Shown: positions 9,347 to 18,875 of the stretch, one piece after another
Layout: each line of letters opens with the position of its first letter
Position numbering within the stretch: position 1 is the stretch's first letter
Assembly (NCBI GenBank): GCA_024279915.1
Contig: JAJRRB010000039.1
Span: 64,652 to 128,651, forward strand
Reading direction: 5' to 3'
Source: Deltaproteobacteria bacterium
GTDB lineage: Bacteria; Desulfobacterota; Desulfuromonadia; Desulfuromonadales; BM103
DNA: 64,000 bases
Position numbers and translations under genes: made by a program
The notes under the pieces: model-generated
Told to the model about the DNA's origin: nothing
What the model saw: only the letters and a program-made list of their open reading frames with translations
Database searches by the model: none

Positions 9347-9994
9347 TTGAAAAAGTTTTTGATACTGTTAGTTGCTGTTAGCGTTCTTGCTGCTGGCTGC
9401 GCTGCACCACAGAACAAACAAGAACAAGGCACCCGCACCGGTGCTCTGGTTGGTGTGGCCGGTGGCGCTCTGCTCGGTCAGCTTATCGGTGGTAGCACCA
9501 AATCGACCCTCATCGGGGCCGGTGTTGGCGCCTTGGCTGGTGGCGTCATTGGCAACCAGATCGGCAAGATGATGGATGAGCAGGAAGCAACTATGCGCCG
9601 CGAACTGGCTGCAGTGGAAGCTGCCAATATCCAGCGCAACGCCGATGTGCTGGCAGTCACCTTCAAGTCTGACTACCTCTTCGCTGTTGGCTCTGCCAAT
9701 CTGAATGCAGGTGCTTATAATGAGATCAACCGGGTTAGCCGGGTTCTCAACCAGTATCCCGACACCAGCATACAGATCGCTGGTCATACCGATAGCACCG
9801 GTTCTGAGCAGACCAACAAGACCCTTTCGGAGAATCGTGCCGAAAATGTCAAAAATGCCCTGGTTGGCCAGGGTGTTCATCCCAACCGTATCAGTACGAC
9901 TGGCTTTGGTGAAGCTGCACCTATCGCTGACAATAGCAACGAATCCGGACGGCAGTTAAACCGTCGGGTTATCATCACGATTCAACCTCGTTAA
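9347..9994 (+). CDS. Glycine-zipper / OmpA-domain outer-membrane lipoprotein
   Basis: 215 aa starting with TTG at 9347, chosen because GAGGAGA sits 7 bases upstream and it gives a clean lipoprotein signal (VLAAGCAAP, lipobox Cys about residue 18). Residues 30-75 form a glycine-zipper segment (GALVGVAGGALLGQLIGG and AGVGALAGGVIGNQIG). Residues 110-215 form the OmpA C-terminal peptidoglycan-binding domain with the motif IAGHTDSTGSEQTN and NRRVIITI at the end. It probably links the outer membrane to peptidoglycan. It lies 56 bp after the DUF6515-like gene in the same orientation. Confidence 0.88.
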   Translation: MKKFLILLVAVSVLAAGCAAPQNKQEQGTRTGALVGVAGGALLGQLIGGSTKSTLIGAGVGALAGGVIGNQIGKMMDEQEATMRRELAAVEAANIQRNADVLAVTFKSDYLFAVGSANLNAGAYNEINRVSRVLNQYPDTSIQIAGHTDSTGSEQTNKTLSENRAENVKNALVGQGVHPNRISTTGFGEAAPIADNSNESGRQLNRRVIITIQPR

Positions 9995-10025
9995 TGCGTA
10001 ATTAACGTTCAAAGGAGAGAACCCC

Positions 10026-10481
10026 ATGCGCCTTAAATCCGTTTTACTGACTATCCTGTTGCTGGCTGTTCCATTTGTTGCTTTTGCTGATGAAGCTCTG
10101 GATTTAAAGAAGAAGATCATATTCGACCAGAAGAAGCTGGTCGTGATGGAGAATATGGACTTCACTGATGAGGAGGCTAAGGCATTTTGGCCGGTTTATG
10201 AAAAGCATCAGGAGGAGTTGTTCCAGGTCAGCCAGCGTGGGGCAACACTGATCCTTGCCTATGCGTCGGTTTACCAATCCCTGACGGATGAGCAAGCGAC
10301 GAAACTCGTAGATGAGTATTACGATATTCAGGATGAGCGTCTGGCTGTTATGAAGAGAATGATGGTTGATGTGGGAAAAGTTTTGCCTGGCAAGAAGGCT
10401 TTTCGTTATATGCAGGTTGAATCAAAGTTGACTGCAATCGCCCGGTATGAACTGGCCAAGGAAATCCCTTTAGCTAAATAA
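10026..10481 (+). CDS. Small periplasmic protein of unknown function
   Basis: 151 aa with a clear signal peptide (residues 1-21, cleavage near AFA-DEA). The mature part is charged and mostly helical, with DFTDEEAKAFWPVYEKHQEE followed by a second helical stretch (LTDEQATKLVDEYYDIQDER). The helical-hairpin character is reminiscent of Spy/CpxP-type chaperones but the LTxxQ motifs are not convincing, so no family is assigned. RBS AGGAGA precedes the ATG. It closes the envelope gene run that starts at 7954; a strong hairpin follows. Confidence 0.75.
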   Translation: MRLKSVLLTILLLAVPFVAFADEALDLKKKIIFDQKKLVVMENMDFTDEEAKAFWPVYEKHQEELFQVSQRGATLILAYASVYQSLTDEQATKLVDEYYDIQDERLAVMKRMMVDVGKVLPGKKAFRYMQVESKLTAIARYELAKEIPLAK

Positions 10482-10520
10482 AACTTGTTTTCTAGTCTGA
10501 CAATCGATGTGCAAAATAGA

Positions 10521-10550
10521 AACGGCCAGCTGAATAATCAGCTGGCCGTT
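10521..10550. terminator. Strong perfect hairpin after the small periplasmic gene
   Basis: A 13-bp perfect stem (AACGGCCAGCTGA / TCAGCTGGCCGTT) with a short loop. There is no long T-run after it, so it may be a terminator or an mRNA-stabilising hairpin. Confidence 0.6.
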
Positions 10551-10581
10551 ATCTGTTCAAGACTGTTTCTGGCTCTATCGG

Positions 10582-10680
10582 TTAGTTCTCCCAACGATAG
10601 GTTGCCATCACGCCCAGGGTTACCTGCGAATCGTTACCTTGGTCATCAACTTGTAAGCTTTCGTGTAGATAACATATCGC
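10582..10680 (-). pseudogene. Remnant of the C terminus of an outer-membrane beta-barrel protein
   Basis: On the minus strand this stretch encodes a short open tail ending QVTLGVMATYRWEN-stop. It is preceded by HESLQVDDQGNDS and an upstream stop codon. The alternating hydrophobic pattern with Y-R-W near the end looks like the last strand of an outer-membrane barrel. No start codon or upstream barrel sequence remains in this frame, so it looks like a decayed gene end. Short length limits confidence. Confidence 0.35.
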
Positions 10681-10856
10681 CGTTTAGTGCGGTCTATGAT
10701 CGTTATCAGCCCACTGGCTTTTCTTGAGCTGTCATATCTTCTGCTTGGTTTTCTCGTGAATATCGTTAGAATGCTTAGATGAGAATATGAGTGTTGTCGT
10801 AACAGGCTCAAACAAGTTATGTGAATTATAAAAAATGATCTGGAGTTGGAAGGTCG

Positions 10857-12638
10857 ATGTCTCTGCGTTTACTCAGGTTGAAAATTCTCTGTAGTCTTTT
10901 TTGTGTGCTGACTTTGTCTCTTGTGACTACAGCCTTCGCTTTGCCGTCAGATGTCGAGGTGTTGGTCACAGGGGTGAAAGGAGCGAAGAAGGAAAATGTT
11001 GAGGCGGCACTTGGGCTCCCTCCTGGGATCGTACGTGATGGACAGGTCGACCGGCGCTGGCTACTTCGTTTTGCCGAACAGATCCCTGGACTGGTCGAGA
11101 AGGCTCTGCAGCCTTTCGGCTACTATCAAAGCGAGATAAATGCGGATCTGAAGGAAACAGCAGAACTTTATCGAATCGAAGTTAAAATCATCCCTGGTCC
11201 CCCTGTCAGGATAAGGAAACTGTCTCTGCGATTGACCGGGCCTGGCGCTGACAAGGCCAAATTGAGAAAAGAACGTAGTCTCTTCCCGCTCAAATTGAAA
11301 GACGTCTTGCGTCATGATTATTATGATGAAGGGAAGAAAACTCTGCTTCTCAAAGCTGTTGACCTGGGTTATCTGAAGGCAGCGTACACAAAGAACCAGA
11401 TAACGGTCTACCCCGAGGAAGGTGTTGCTGACATCGAGTTGGAGGTGGCAACCGGAGCGCGATATCGTTTCGGTGCTGTCAGTTTCGAAGGTAGCCTCGA
11501 TCGGTTTGATGAAAGCTTTCTGCGCAGGTTCATCTCTTTCTCTGAAGGGGATGTTTTCTCACATCGTGAATTGCACCGCAGTCGCATCAACTTTTATCAG
11601 GCGAGCCGTTTTGACGAGGTCCTGATGATTCCACGTATGGACTTGGTAGCTGAGGATCTCAAGGTCCCGATTGACGTCAAATTGACCCCGGGACCGCAGC
11701 AACGCTTGAGACCGGGGATCGGCTATGGGACAAATACCGGTGGCCGCGTCTCACTTAACTACCAAAACACGCAAGTTATGGATCGTCCTGACGTCTACTC
11801 GTTTGATCTGCTTTTGGCTGAGAAAGCCAAGTCTTTGATCAGTCGCTATGCTATCCCTCAGAAAGGGCATTGGGAAAACAACCTGATCGGCCCTTTTGCG
11901 ATTATCCAGGAGGACCTAGATTCTTATGAAACTCAGATCGTTTACACCGAACTGGAACAAACTTACGGACTAGGTATTGGAAAAACCGGAGCGCTCTTTC
12001 TCCGTTATTCCCGAGAAGATAGCGATATCGGCACAGACGATAATATCTCTCATCTGCTGACTCCGGGGGTCCGCTACTATCAGCGTACTTACGATGACCC
12101 ACTCCACCCGAGAGCCGGGTATCAGTTCCGCTTGGAGCTCCGCGGCAGCCACGATAAGTTTTTGTCGGATACGACTCTCGGCCAGGTCCTGGGTGCTGGC
12201 AGTTTTATGTGGCCGCTTACCCAACGTTTCACATTACACACCAGGGTGGAGGCGGCAACCACCTTTAAAGATGACTCGTTCAGCGAGATCCCTGCTTCTC
12301 TGCGATTTTTTGTCGGCGGTGACAGCAGTGTACGTGGCTATGCCTATAAATCACGTGGTCCGGAGGATGATAACGGCGATGTGATCGGTGGCGATTCATT
12401 GCTGGTAGGTAGTATTGAGACAGAATATTCCTTGACCGATGATTGGGGTTTGGCTCTTTTCTACGATATGGGTAGCGCCTTCAACAACGATGCAGAAGAT
12501 ATTACGTTTATTCGTGGCGCTGGTGTTGGCATCCGTCGTTACACGCCGATTGGACCTATCAAAATTGATTTTGCCAACCGTATCAGTGAGAGCCATCACG
12601 GTGTGCGTGTTCACCTGAGTATCGGATTCGATATATGA
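10857..12638 (+). CDS. tamA: TamA-like outer-membrane assembly protein (BamA superfamily)
   Basis: 593 aa, close to the usual TamA length. It has a signal peptide (cleavage near AFA-LPS), then three POTRA-like domains (about residues 30-265, the last containing YRFGAVSFEG), then a C-terminal 16-strand barrel (about 275-593) with the conserved FFVGGDSSVRGY loop motif, ending in LSIGFDI. It should insert or translocate outer-membrane proteins with TamB. Its stop overlaps tamB by 4 bp, which supports TamA over a stand-alone BamA. Confidence 0.9.
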   Translation: MSLRLLRLKILCSLFCVLTLSLVTTAFALPSDVEVLVTGVKGAKKENVEAALGLPPGIVRDGQVDRRWLLRFAEQIPGLVEKALQPFGYYQSEINADLKETAELYRIEVKIIPGPPVRIRKLSLRLTGPGADKAKLRKERSLFPLKLKDVLRHDYYDEGKKTLLLKAVDLGYLKAAYTKNQITVYPEEGVADIELEVATGARYRFGAVSFEGSLDRFDESFLRRFISFSEGDVFSHRELHRSRINFYQASRFDEVLMIPRMDLVAEDLKVPIDVKLTPGPQQRLRPGIGYGTNTGGRVSLNYQNTQVMDRPDVYSFDLLLAEKAKSLISRYAIPQKGHWENNLIGPFAIIQEDLDSYETQIVYTELEQTYGLGIGKTGALFLRYSREDSDIGTDDNISHLLTPGVRYYQRTYDDPLHPRAGYQFRLELRGSHDKFLSDTTLGQVLGAGSFMWPLTQRFTLHTRVEAATTFKDDSFSEIPASLRFFVGGDSSVRGYAYKSRGPEDDNGDVIGGDSLLVGSIETEYSLTDDWGLALFYDMGSAFNNDAEDITFIRGAGVGIRRYTPIGPIKIDFANRISESHHGVRVHLSIGFDI

Positions 12639-15600
12639 GACGTTGGATTTTACTCATCTCTGTACTGCTGGTTTTCCTGGGCTTGACTCTTGTCGGGTTC
12701 GGTAGTTGGCTGTTGCACTCTACAGATGGAACTGCATGGCTGCTTGATGCTGTCGCAGATGTTGCTGATGTGCAAATCACGACTGGCTCGTTAGAGGGTC
12801 GACTCGCCGATGAATTGGTCCTCGAAGAATTATCGGTTGTCTGGTCGGATGGACAGATGACCGTTCAACGCATCCACCTGAGCTGGGAACCTTTCAGCGT
12901 GCTGCAGGGAAAGCTGAATGTCCGTTCTTTGGTGATCGATCAGTTGATGATTGTGGATGCTGATAGTTCCGATTTGCCTGATACTCAACCAGTTAAAGAC
13001 TCTCAGGCCATTAAAAGTGAGCAGATCGTCAGAGAGAATGAGATAGACTTCTCCGTCAGCGATCTTGCCTTTTTGCCCAGTTGGCTGACAGTGGAGATAG
13101 ATCATTTGCAGCTTCAGGGTTTTGCTTATCAGGACGCCGAAAGCACTGTCGTGATTGCTGACGAAATTTCTGGTCACTATCTTTGGGCGCATGGGCAGAT
13201 CAATGCGTCAGAATTCAGTTACCTTTCTCCCTATGTAAATCTTCGTGGGACTTTCGACTGGGATCTCAAGAGGCCTCATCTGGAGATGAGGGCGAATGTC
13301 CATCTCCCAGAGGTCCTGGTTGATCCTCAGCTGTTTATGGATATTGATGTACCTGTCGATTTTCCCGGACAGGTTGCTTTTGATGGTGACTGGAACGGTT
13401 TCTCTGGTCCCGTTCGATTTGGTACCGTTGCAGAGACAGAGGGCACGGGTTGGTTGGCAGCCGACGCTCAGGGTTCATGGCAAGGTATCCGCTTTGACAA
13501 TCTGCGAGGACAGTATTTAAAAGGAAGTCTGGCTGGAGATTTGGACCTTGCCTGGGTCGATTTTTATCGTATGAATGGTCAATTAACCGGGACCGAACTG
13601 GACACGGGTGTTTTGATCGAGGATCTGGAAGGTCGGGCCACACTGGATGTCTCGGGAGAGTTGTTGATTCCATACGATGATAGACCTACACAGTCGAGCC
13701 TGGATTGTATGATTCATAAGGCTCAGTTGCGTGGGCATACTGTTACTGGAAAGCTGGCTGTTGACTGGCAAGATGGCGACTTGAGTGAGATCGATCTGGA
13801 TCTGAACAGCAAAGATGCCAGAGTCGTTGCCAGGGGGAGACCAGCCGAACGACTCGATCTGGATCTCGCCATTGCTGATCTTCAGCCTTTCCATCCTGGC
13901 CTTGCCGGACAATTGCTGGCATCAGGCTGGCTGCGCTGGACTGACGATTATCTGACGGGCGAAGTTGTTGGCTCCGGTACAGACCTGGTCTGGCAGGGGT
14001 CTTCATTAGCCCGCCTGAGTTTCCAGGGTCGTCATCTGGCCCAGGAAACCCCTCTAGAGCTTGAGCTTGATGGACATGACTTGCGATATGCTGAATTGCA
14101 ATTTGAGCATCTGCAAGTCGGATTGAGTGGAACATTGGAGGATCACGATTTACAATTCAAGGTTGACGGCCTGACTGGTGACCTTGCTGCGCAATTAAGC
14201 GGTCAATATCGGGATGATGTCTGGTTGGCGGAACTTATAGCGCTGACCGGTCAAACGCCGACAATCGGTGCATGGACGCTCGAGGAACCAGCCAACATCT
14301 CTTGGCAGCCGGAGGGTCTCAGTCTCGATCATTTCTCATTAGGCAGTCAACGTGGTGAGCGGGTGGCCCTTGAAATCTCGCAATTGCTGGCGTCGGCGTC
14401 AGGGCGAGTGGCTCTGACTTGGCATGATCTGGATCACGATTGGCTCGCTTACCTCCAGCCTTCGCAGATGATCTCCGGCAAGAGCTCTGGTGAAGTTCAG
14501 CTGGAAATGACTGCAGACCAACTCATCTCATTACAGTCGCGACTGACAGCCTCTGCTGAAGTGAAGGATGACCTCGCGGAGGTCTTGATCCCTGTCCTGA
14601 CGGCGGAAGTCGTTTGGCGAGAGGATGGGCTGGCTTTGGACATAAATGCTGAGAGTGATAATGGCGAGTTTCTCATGGTCTCTGCCCGTTCATCGCAGTC
14701 TCTGAGCAACCAGTGGCCACCAGATGAACTCTCACTCGATATGAATTGGAAAGGGTTGAAGCTGGAACGACTCAGCCGATTTCATGAAGAACTTGATGTG
14801 CAAGGTCATAGTGACGGCAATGCACATCTGGAAATACTCGAAGGACAGTTACTAAAAGCTAATGCCAGGATCTCGGCTGACGGGCTTATGCAACAGCAGG
14901 CACAACCTGTCGGATTCCGTTCTCTGTTGGCGGAACTGAACTGGGATGAAGATGGATTTCTCTGCGCCACTCGGCTCCAAGGTCTCCACGACGGAGCTCT
15001 GGCTCTGAAATTGACCTCTAAGGACGCTCCTCATCTCTCCTGGCCACATTCCGGGCAAATTGAGATAGAAATCGATAAACTCGATCTCCAGTCGATTAAT
15101 CCGTTGTTGCCTTTAGGTGTCTCTTTAGATGGCGCTATTCATGGTAAATCTAACGGCTATTGGCGAGATGATAATCAGATCTTTCTTGATGGTCAGGTCA
15201 GTCTTGCAGAAAGTGAATTGCTTTGGCATGGCCATGATGGTCAGATTGCTGTTCTGATAGAGAAAGCTGATGTCGAATGGCAGTGGCAAGACGACCATTT
15301 TAATGGCTCGTTGGTATTGCTGCTGGGAAAAAATGGGCAGTTGCGTGGTAGCTGGCAGCTGCCGTTTCCTGCTCATCTGCCCGTCGGCTTTGTTGCAGGT
15401 GGAGCGCTGCAGGCAAAATTGCAAGGGCAACTGCGTGTCACAGGGCTTATGGCAGCGATTGCACCTGGTCTGGTTCAGGATTTTCAGGGCCAGATCAAGA
15501 GCGATCTGCAAGTCACAGGGAGTTTGGAAGACCCAGTTTTCTCAGGCCGTGTGTCGTTAACCGATGCGGGCGCATATTTGCCGTCAACCGGCGTCACGCT

Positions 15601-16576
15601 TGAGAACCTCAGATTAAGTCTTGCCTTGCAGGAGGATAAGATAATCATTGAGGACTTCTCGGTAAAATCCGGACTTGGAATAATGAGTGGGACAGGTGAA
15701 CTGGATTTCGACCGATGGCAACTGGAGCAGTACCAAATGAACGTCGAGGGAGATCGCCTGCAGTTCTACAACTTCCCTGAACTTAAGCTCTTGTGCAGCC
15801 CAGAACTCTCCCTTTCCGGAGACCTCGAAAGCGTTCAACTGCGCGGTAGCGTGTTGATTCCGGAGATGAGTCTGCGTGGATCATCAACCGTACCGAAAGT
15901 CCTGCCCAATTCTGATGTGGTTATCTCCGGAGTCGTCCACGACGAACGGAAGGTTTTGCCTGTCAATGCCGACATTCAGATAACTGTTGAATTGGGTGAA
16001 CAGGTCTGGGTCAAGACTGCCGGAATTAATACGAGACTCAAAGGTGGTGGAACGATTACTCTTGACGAACAGAACCATTTGGCGACCTGGGGAGAAATCC
16101 ATCTGGTAGAGGGGGTCTACAAGGCTTATGGGGCGAACCTCGATATCAAACAGGGATTGTTGAAATATAAAGGGGGCCAGATTGATAATCCTGAACTACG
16201 AGTTTTTGCTGCACGGGATATCGGCCTGGTTCAAGCGGGTGTGCAAATTACGGGAACCGCAGAGGCTCCGGTTGTCACTCTCTATTCTCGGCCGGCCATG
16301 CCGGAGAGGGATGTCTTAAGTTACATCTTTATGGGACGCCCTATGAGGGTTGATCAGGAAGGTGAAGATGGTTTGATAATCGGTGCCAGTACACTGATCC
16401 CAGGCTACGGCAATGCTTTCTCAGACCTGGGTATCACAGAAATAGATGTTCAAGGCCTGTTTGAAGGAGACGGCGGTGTGAGTTTGCGTAAGCGCTTGAC
16501 TGAAAGATGGGAAATAGAGTCAACCCTCGGTAGTGAAAGTGGGCTTGATCTCTACTATCTCTTTAAGTTTGATTGA
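12635..16576 (+). CDS. tamB: Translocation and assembly module protein TamB
   Basis: 1,313 aa, near the family length. One N-terminal membrane anchor (residues 3-25) precedes a very long, repetitive beta-rich region typical of AsmA-like bridge proteins. The C-terminal DUF490/TamB domain (about 940-1313) contains GTAEAPVVTLYSRPAMP, DVLSYIFMGRP and ends in ESGLDLYYLFKFD. It spans the periplasm from inner membrane to TamA and is thought to carry lipids or assist barrel assembly. Its ATG overlaps the tamA stop (ATGA), so the pair is coupled. Confidence 0.93.
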   Translation: MRRWILLISVLLVFLGLTLVGFGSWLLHSTDGTAWLLDAVADVADVQITTGSLEGRLADELVLEELSVVWSDGQMTVQRIHLSWEPFSVLQGKLNVRSLVIDQLMIVDADSSDLPDTQPVKDSQAIKSEQIVRENEIDFSVSDLAFLPSWLTVEIDHLQLQGFAYQDAESTVVIADEISGHYLWAHGQINASEFSYLSPYVNLRGTFDWDLKRPHLEMRANVHLPEVLVDPQLFMDIDVPVDFPGQVAFDGDWNGFSGPVRFGTVAETEGTGWLAADAQGSWQGIRFDNLRGQYLKGSLAGDLDLAWVDFYRMNGQLTGTELDTGVLIEDLEGRATLDVSGELLIPYDDRPTQSSLDCMIHKAQLRGHTVTGKLAVDWQDGDLSEIDLDLNSKDARVVARGRPAERLDLDLAIADLQPFHPGLAGQLLASGWLRWTDDYLTGEVVGSGTDLVWQGSSLARLSFQGRHLAQETPLELELDGHDLRYAELQFEHLQVGLSGTLEDHDLQFKVDGLTGDLAAQLSGQYRDDVWLAELIALTGQTPTIGAWTLEEPANISWQPEGLSLDHFSLGSQRGERVALEISQLLASASGRVALTWHDLDHDWLAYLQPSQMISGKSSGEVQLEMTADQLISLQSRLTASAEVKDDLAEVLIPVLTAEVVWREDGLALDINAESDNGEFLMVSARSSQSLSNQWPPDELSLDMNWKGLKLERLSRFHEELDVQGHSDGNAHLEILEGQLLKANARISADGLMQQQAQPVGFRSLLAELNWDEDGFLCATRLQGLHDGALALKLTSKDAPHLSWPHSGQIEIEIDKLDLQSINPLLPLGVSLDGAIHGKSNGYWRDDNQIFLDGQVSLAESELLWHGHDGQIAVLIEKADVEWQWQDDHFNGSLVLLLGKNGQLRGSWQLPFPAHLPVGFVAGGALQAKLQGQLRVTGLMAAIAPGLVQDFQGQIKSDLQVTGSLEDPVFSGRVSLTDAGAYLPSTGVTLENLRLSLALQEDKIIIEDFSVKSGLGIMSGTGELDFDRWQLEQYQMNVEGDRLQFYNFPELKLLCSPELSLSGDLESVQLRGSVLIPEMSLRGSSTVPKVLPNSDVVISGVVHDERKVLPVNADIQITVELGEQVWVKTAGINTRLKGGGTITLDEQNHLATWGEIHLVEGVYKAYGANLDIKQGLLKYKGGQIDNPELRVFAARDIGLVQAGVQITGTAEAPVVTLYSRPAMPERDVLSYIFMGRPMRVDQEGEDGLIIGASTLIPGYGNAFSDLGITEIDVQGLFEGDGGVSLRKRLTERWEIESTLGSESGLDLYYLFKFD

Positions 16577-16659
16577 TAATATGATAGTTGGAGATCGTCT
16601 ATTAATCTGTTATTCTTAAGAAAAACAAGAGACCTTTAACCTAAGGGATGAACGAAACG

Positions 16660-17307
16660 ATGAAGATTTTAATGCGTACATTTGGATTGATGCTTATTGG
16701 GCTCCTCGCTGCAGCCTGTTCCAGCACAACGATGAGTGGTTCCTGGTCAGATACCAGCTATATGGGACAAATTAAGAACGTCTTTATCATAGGTATTGCC
16801 AAAGATGAGGTTAATAGGCGGATTTTCGAGGATACTTTCGGTAACCAGTTGAGCAGTCAGGGTGTCAAGACGGTTTCCAGCTACCGTAGTTTTTCGGCAA
16901 ATGAAGAAGTGGATCGGGAAAAAATTGTACAGGCGATGACCGACAACGGTTGCGACTCGGTTCTGCTGACTAAATTAATCGGGCAGAGGACAGAGACAGT
17001 TACCAGCCCGGGCTATGCTTCAGGATATACCTCAAGGTATGGCGGTCGTGGCGGTTATGGTCGTGGTGGCTATGGTCGTGGCGGTTGGGGCAGCTATTAC
17101 AATCGCAGTTACGATGTCGTTTATCAGCCGGCAACAACCACCGAGTTTGTTATCATGACCGTGGAATCGGTGTTGTATGATCTGAAAACCGAGGAAATGA
17201 TCTGGTCGGCCCAACTGGAAACAGTTCTGGAAGGCAATATCGAGAAAATGATGCAGGATTATGCTAAAGAAGTCACTAAAGATCTTAAAGAAAATAACCT
17301 TATCTGA
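16660..17307 (+). CDS. DUF4136-like lipoprotein with Gly-Arg-Tyr repeats
   Basis: About 215 aa. The lipobox LAAAC lies near residue 20, so it should be an outer-membrane or periplasmic lipoprotein. The start at 16660 (MKILMRTF) is preferred to the ATG at 16648 because AAGGGA at 16643-16648 is then about 11 bases upstream. Residues around 125-150 are a GGRGGYGRGGYGRGGW-type repeat. The flanking parts (NVFIIGIAKDEVNRRIFED, EEMIWSAQLETV) resemble lipoproteins related to DUF4136. It is followed by a terminator; role unknown. Confidence 0.7.
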   Translation: MKILMRTFGLMLIGLLAAACSSTTMSGSWSDTSYMGQIKNVFIIGIAKDEVNRRIFEDTFGNQLSSQGVKTVSSYRSFSANEEVDREKIVQAMTDNGCDSVLLTKLIGQRTETVTSPGYASGYTSRYGGRGGYGRGGYGRGGWGSYYNRSYDVVYQPATTTEFVIMTVESVLYDLKTEEMIWSAQLETVLEGNIEKMMQDYAKEVTKDLKENNLI

Positions 17308-17338
17308 TGATGTAAGGTTCTCTTTAATACCTCTGGAT

Positions 17339-17377
17339 AAAAAGCTCATCCGATAGGACGGGCTTTTTGTTTTTTTG
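17339..17377 (+). terminator. Rho-independent terminator
   Basis: AAAAAGC (17339-17345) pairs with GCTTTTT (17362-17368) with an inner TCC/GGA pairing. The sequence continues in a T-rich run, just after the lipoprotein gene. Confidence 0.75.
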
Positions 17378-17557
17378 CTCTTCGCACTCTGCGATTCAGC
17401 GTTAAAATCTTCTTTTTGCTCTCCAAAGTATCCAGAATTAAGTGATCTTTTTGGTTCGTCAGATTAAGATGAAACTCGCATCAATATTTACGTCTTGACG
17501 GTGTGTTTCGGTATGCAGTCATGCTATACTTCAAAATTGTTTTGATGGGGTAAACAG

Positions 17558-18106
17558 ATGCCTAATTTTACTGTAATTTTTACTCATGGTCGCGAAAGTG
17601 GCCCATGGGGAACAAAAATCAGGGTGCTTGCTAAAGTGGCCGAGCAACATGGTTGTCGGGTCATCAGTGGTGATGATAGCGATAATCATGACCCCGAACT
17701 GCGTGTTGTCAGGTTGCTTGATGAGGTTAAATCGATAGATGGTCCGGTTGTGCTGGTTGGTTCAAGCATGGGGGGTTATGTGGCAACCGTAGCTTCTCAG
17801 ACTGTGCGGCCGGTTGGTCTGTTTCTTATGGCCCCGGCATTCGGTTTGCCCGGTTATTGCAATCAGGAGCCACTACCGGTTAGCCCTGAATTGACAGTTG
17901 TTTACGGCTGGGACGACGATGTCGTTTCGGTTGAACCGGTGCTTGCATTTGCCAAAAAGCATCAAGCGATGCTGCATCTGGTCCCAGCTGGTCATGCACT
18001 CCTCGAACTGGTTGACTGGCTGGCACAGATCTTTGAACTCTTTCTCACTCGTTGTCTACAGATTGACGGTAATATGGCAAAAGAACGCTTACTGGCGACA
18101 CTTTAA
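17558..18106 (+). CDS. Alpha/beta-hydrolase-fold protein
   Basis: 182 aa small hydrolase. The N-terminal strand VIFTHGRESGPWGTK, nucleophile elbow VGSSMGGY (Ser about 72), an acid in VVYGWDDDVVSVEP and a late His in VPAGHALLE fit the Ser-Asp-His triad. It resembles the YqiA/RBBP9-type and alpha/beta hydrolases annotated next to tlyA in relatives. The substrate is unknown; an esterase is most likely. It is 22 bp upstream of tlyA. Confidence 0.78.
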   Translation: MPNFTVIFTHGRESGPWGTKIRVLAKVAEQHGCRVISGDDSDNHDPELRVVRLLDEVKSIDGPVVLVGSSMGGYVATVASQTVRPVGLFLMAPAFGLPGYCNQEPLPVSPELTVVYGWDDDVVSVEPVLAFAKKHQAMLHLVPAGHALLELVDWLAQIFELFLTRCLQIDGNMAKERLLATL

Positions 18107-18128
18107 CTTCCAGGTGGTTTGAACTCCG

Positions 18129-18875
18129 ATGGCTGTCAAAGAGAGAATTGATAAACTGCTGGTTCAACAACAGCTGGCAGGTTCACGTGAACGAGCACGG
18201 GCTCTGATATTGGCCGGCCGCGTTCTGGTTGATGATCAGACTGTCGACAAAGTTGGAACTCAGGTTTATCTTGACTCCTCCATTCGTCTGCGTGGAGAAG
18301 ATATTCCATTTGTTTCTCGCGGTGGACTGAAATTAGCCAAAGCTCTGGAACATTTCGATGTTGCCATCACCGGGCGTATCGCTATTGACGTCGGAGCTTC
18401 GACGGGTGGGTTTACCGACTGTTTACTCCAAAATGGTGCTGCAAAGGTTGTTGCCGTTGATGTTGGCTATGGTCAGTTAGCGTGGAAGTTGCGTGAGGAC
18501 ACCAGAGTGGTGAATCTTGAACGCACCAACATCAGGCATCTGACCACTGAACAACTCGAAGTCACTCCCGAACTTGCTGTAATCGATGCATCGTTTATCT
18601 CCCTTGAGAAAGTCTTGCCAGCGACCCTCGCCTTGCTGAGAGCTGGTAGTGATATTATTGCCCTGATCAAACCGCAATTTGAAGTGGGTAAGGGGCAGGT
18701 GGGCAAGGGTGGCGTTGTCCGTGATCCGAAGCAGCACATTCAGGTTGTCGAAAAAATCAAACTTCTGGCGACCCAACTTGGTTGCGAGGTCGTGGGTGTT
18801 TGTGAAAGCCCACTTCTTGGCCCGAAGGGTAACCATGAATTCCTGATTCATCTGCGTTTGGAGACGGTCTCATGA
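18129..18875 (+). CDS. tlyA: TlyA-family rRNA 2'-O-methyltransferase / S4-domain protein
   Basis: 248 aa. The N-terminal S4 RNA-binding domain (RIDKLLVQQQLAGSRERAR) is followed by an FtsJ-like methyltransferase domain with the SAM motif DVGASTGGFTDCLL near residue 95 and the conserved ALIKPQFEVGKGQVGKGGVV stretch. TlyA enzymes methylate cytidine 2'-OH in 16S/23S rRNA; older annotations call them hemolysins. The gene's end overlaps the following methylase gene by 4 bp. Confidence 0.92.
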   Translation: MAVKERIDKLLVQQQLAGSRERARALILAGRVLVDDQTVDKVGTQVYLDSSIRLRGEDIPFVSRGGLKLAKALEHFDVAITGRIAIDVGASTGGFTDCLLQNGAAKVVAVDVGYGQLAWKLREDTRVVNLERTNIRHLTTEQLEVTPELAVIDASFISLEKVLPATLALLRAGSDIIALIKPQFEVGKGQVGKGGVVRDPKQHIQVVEKIKLLATQLGCEVVGVCESPLLGPKGNHEFLIHLRLETVS

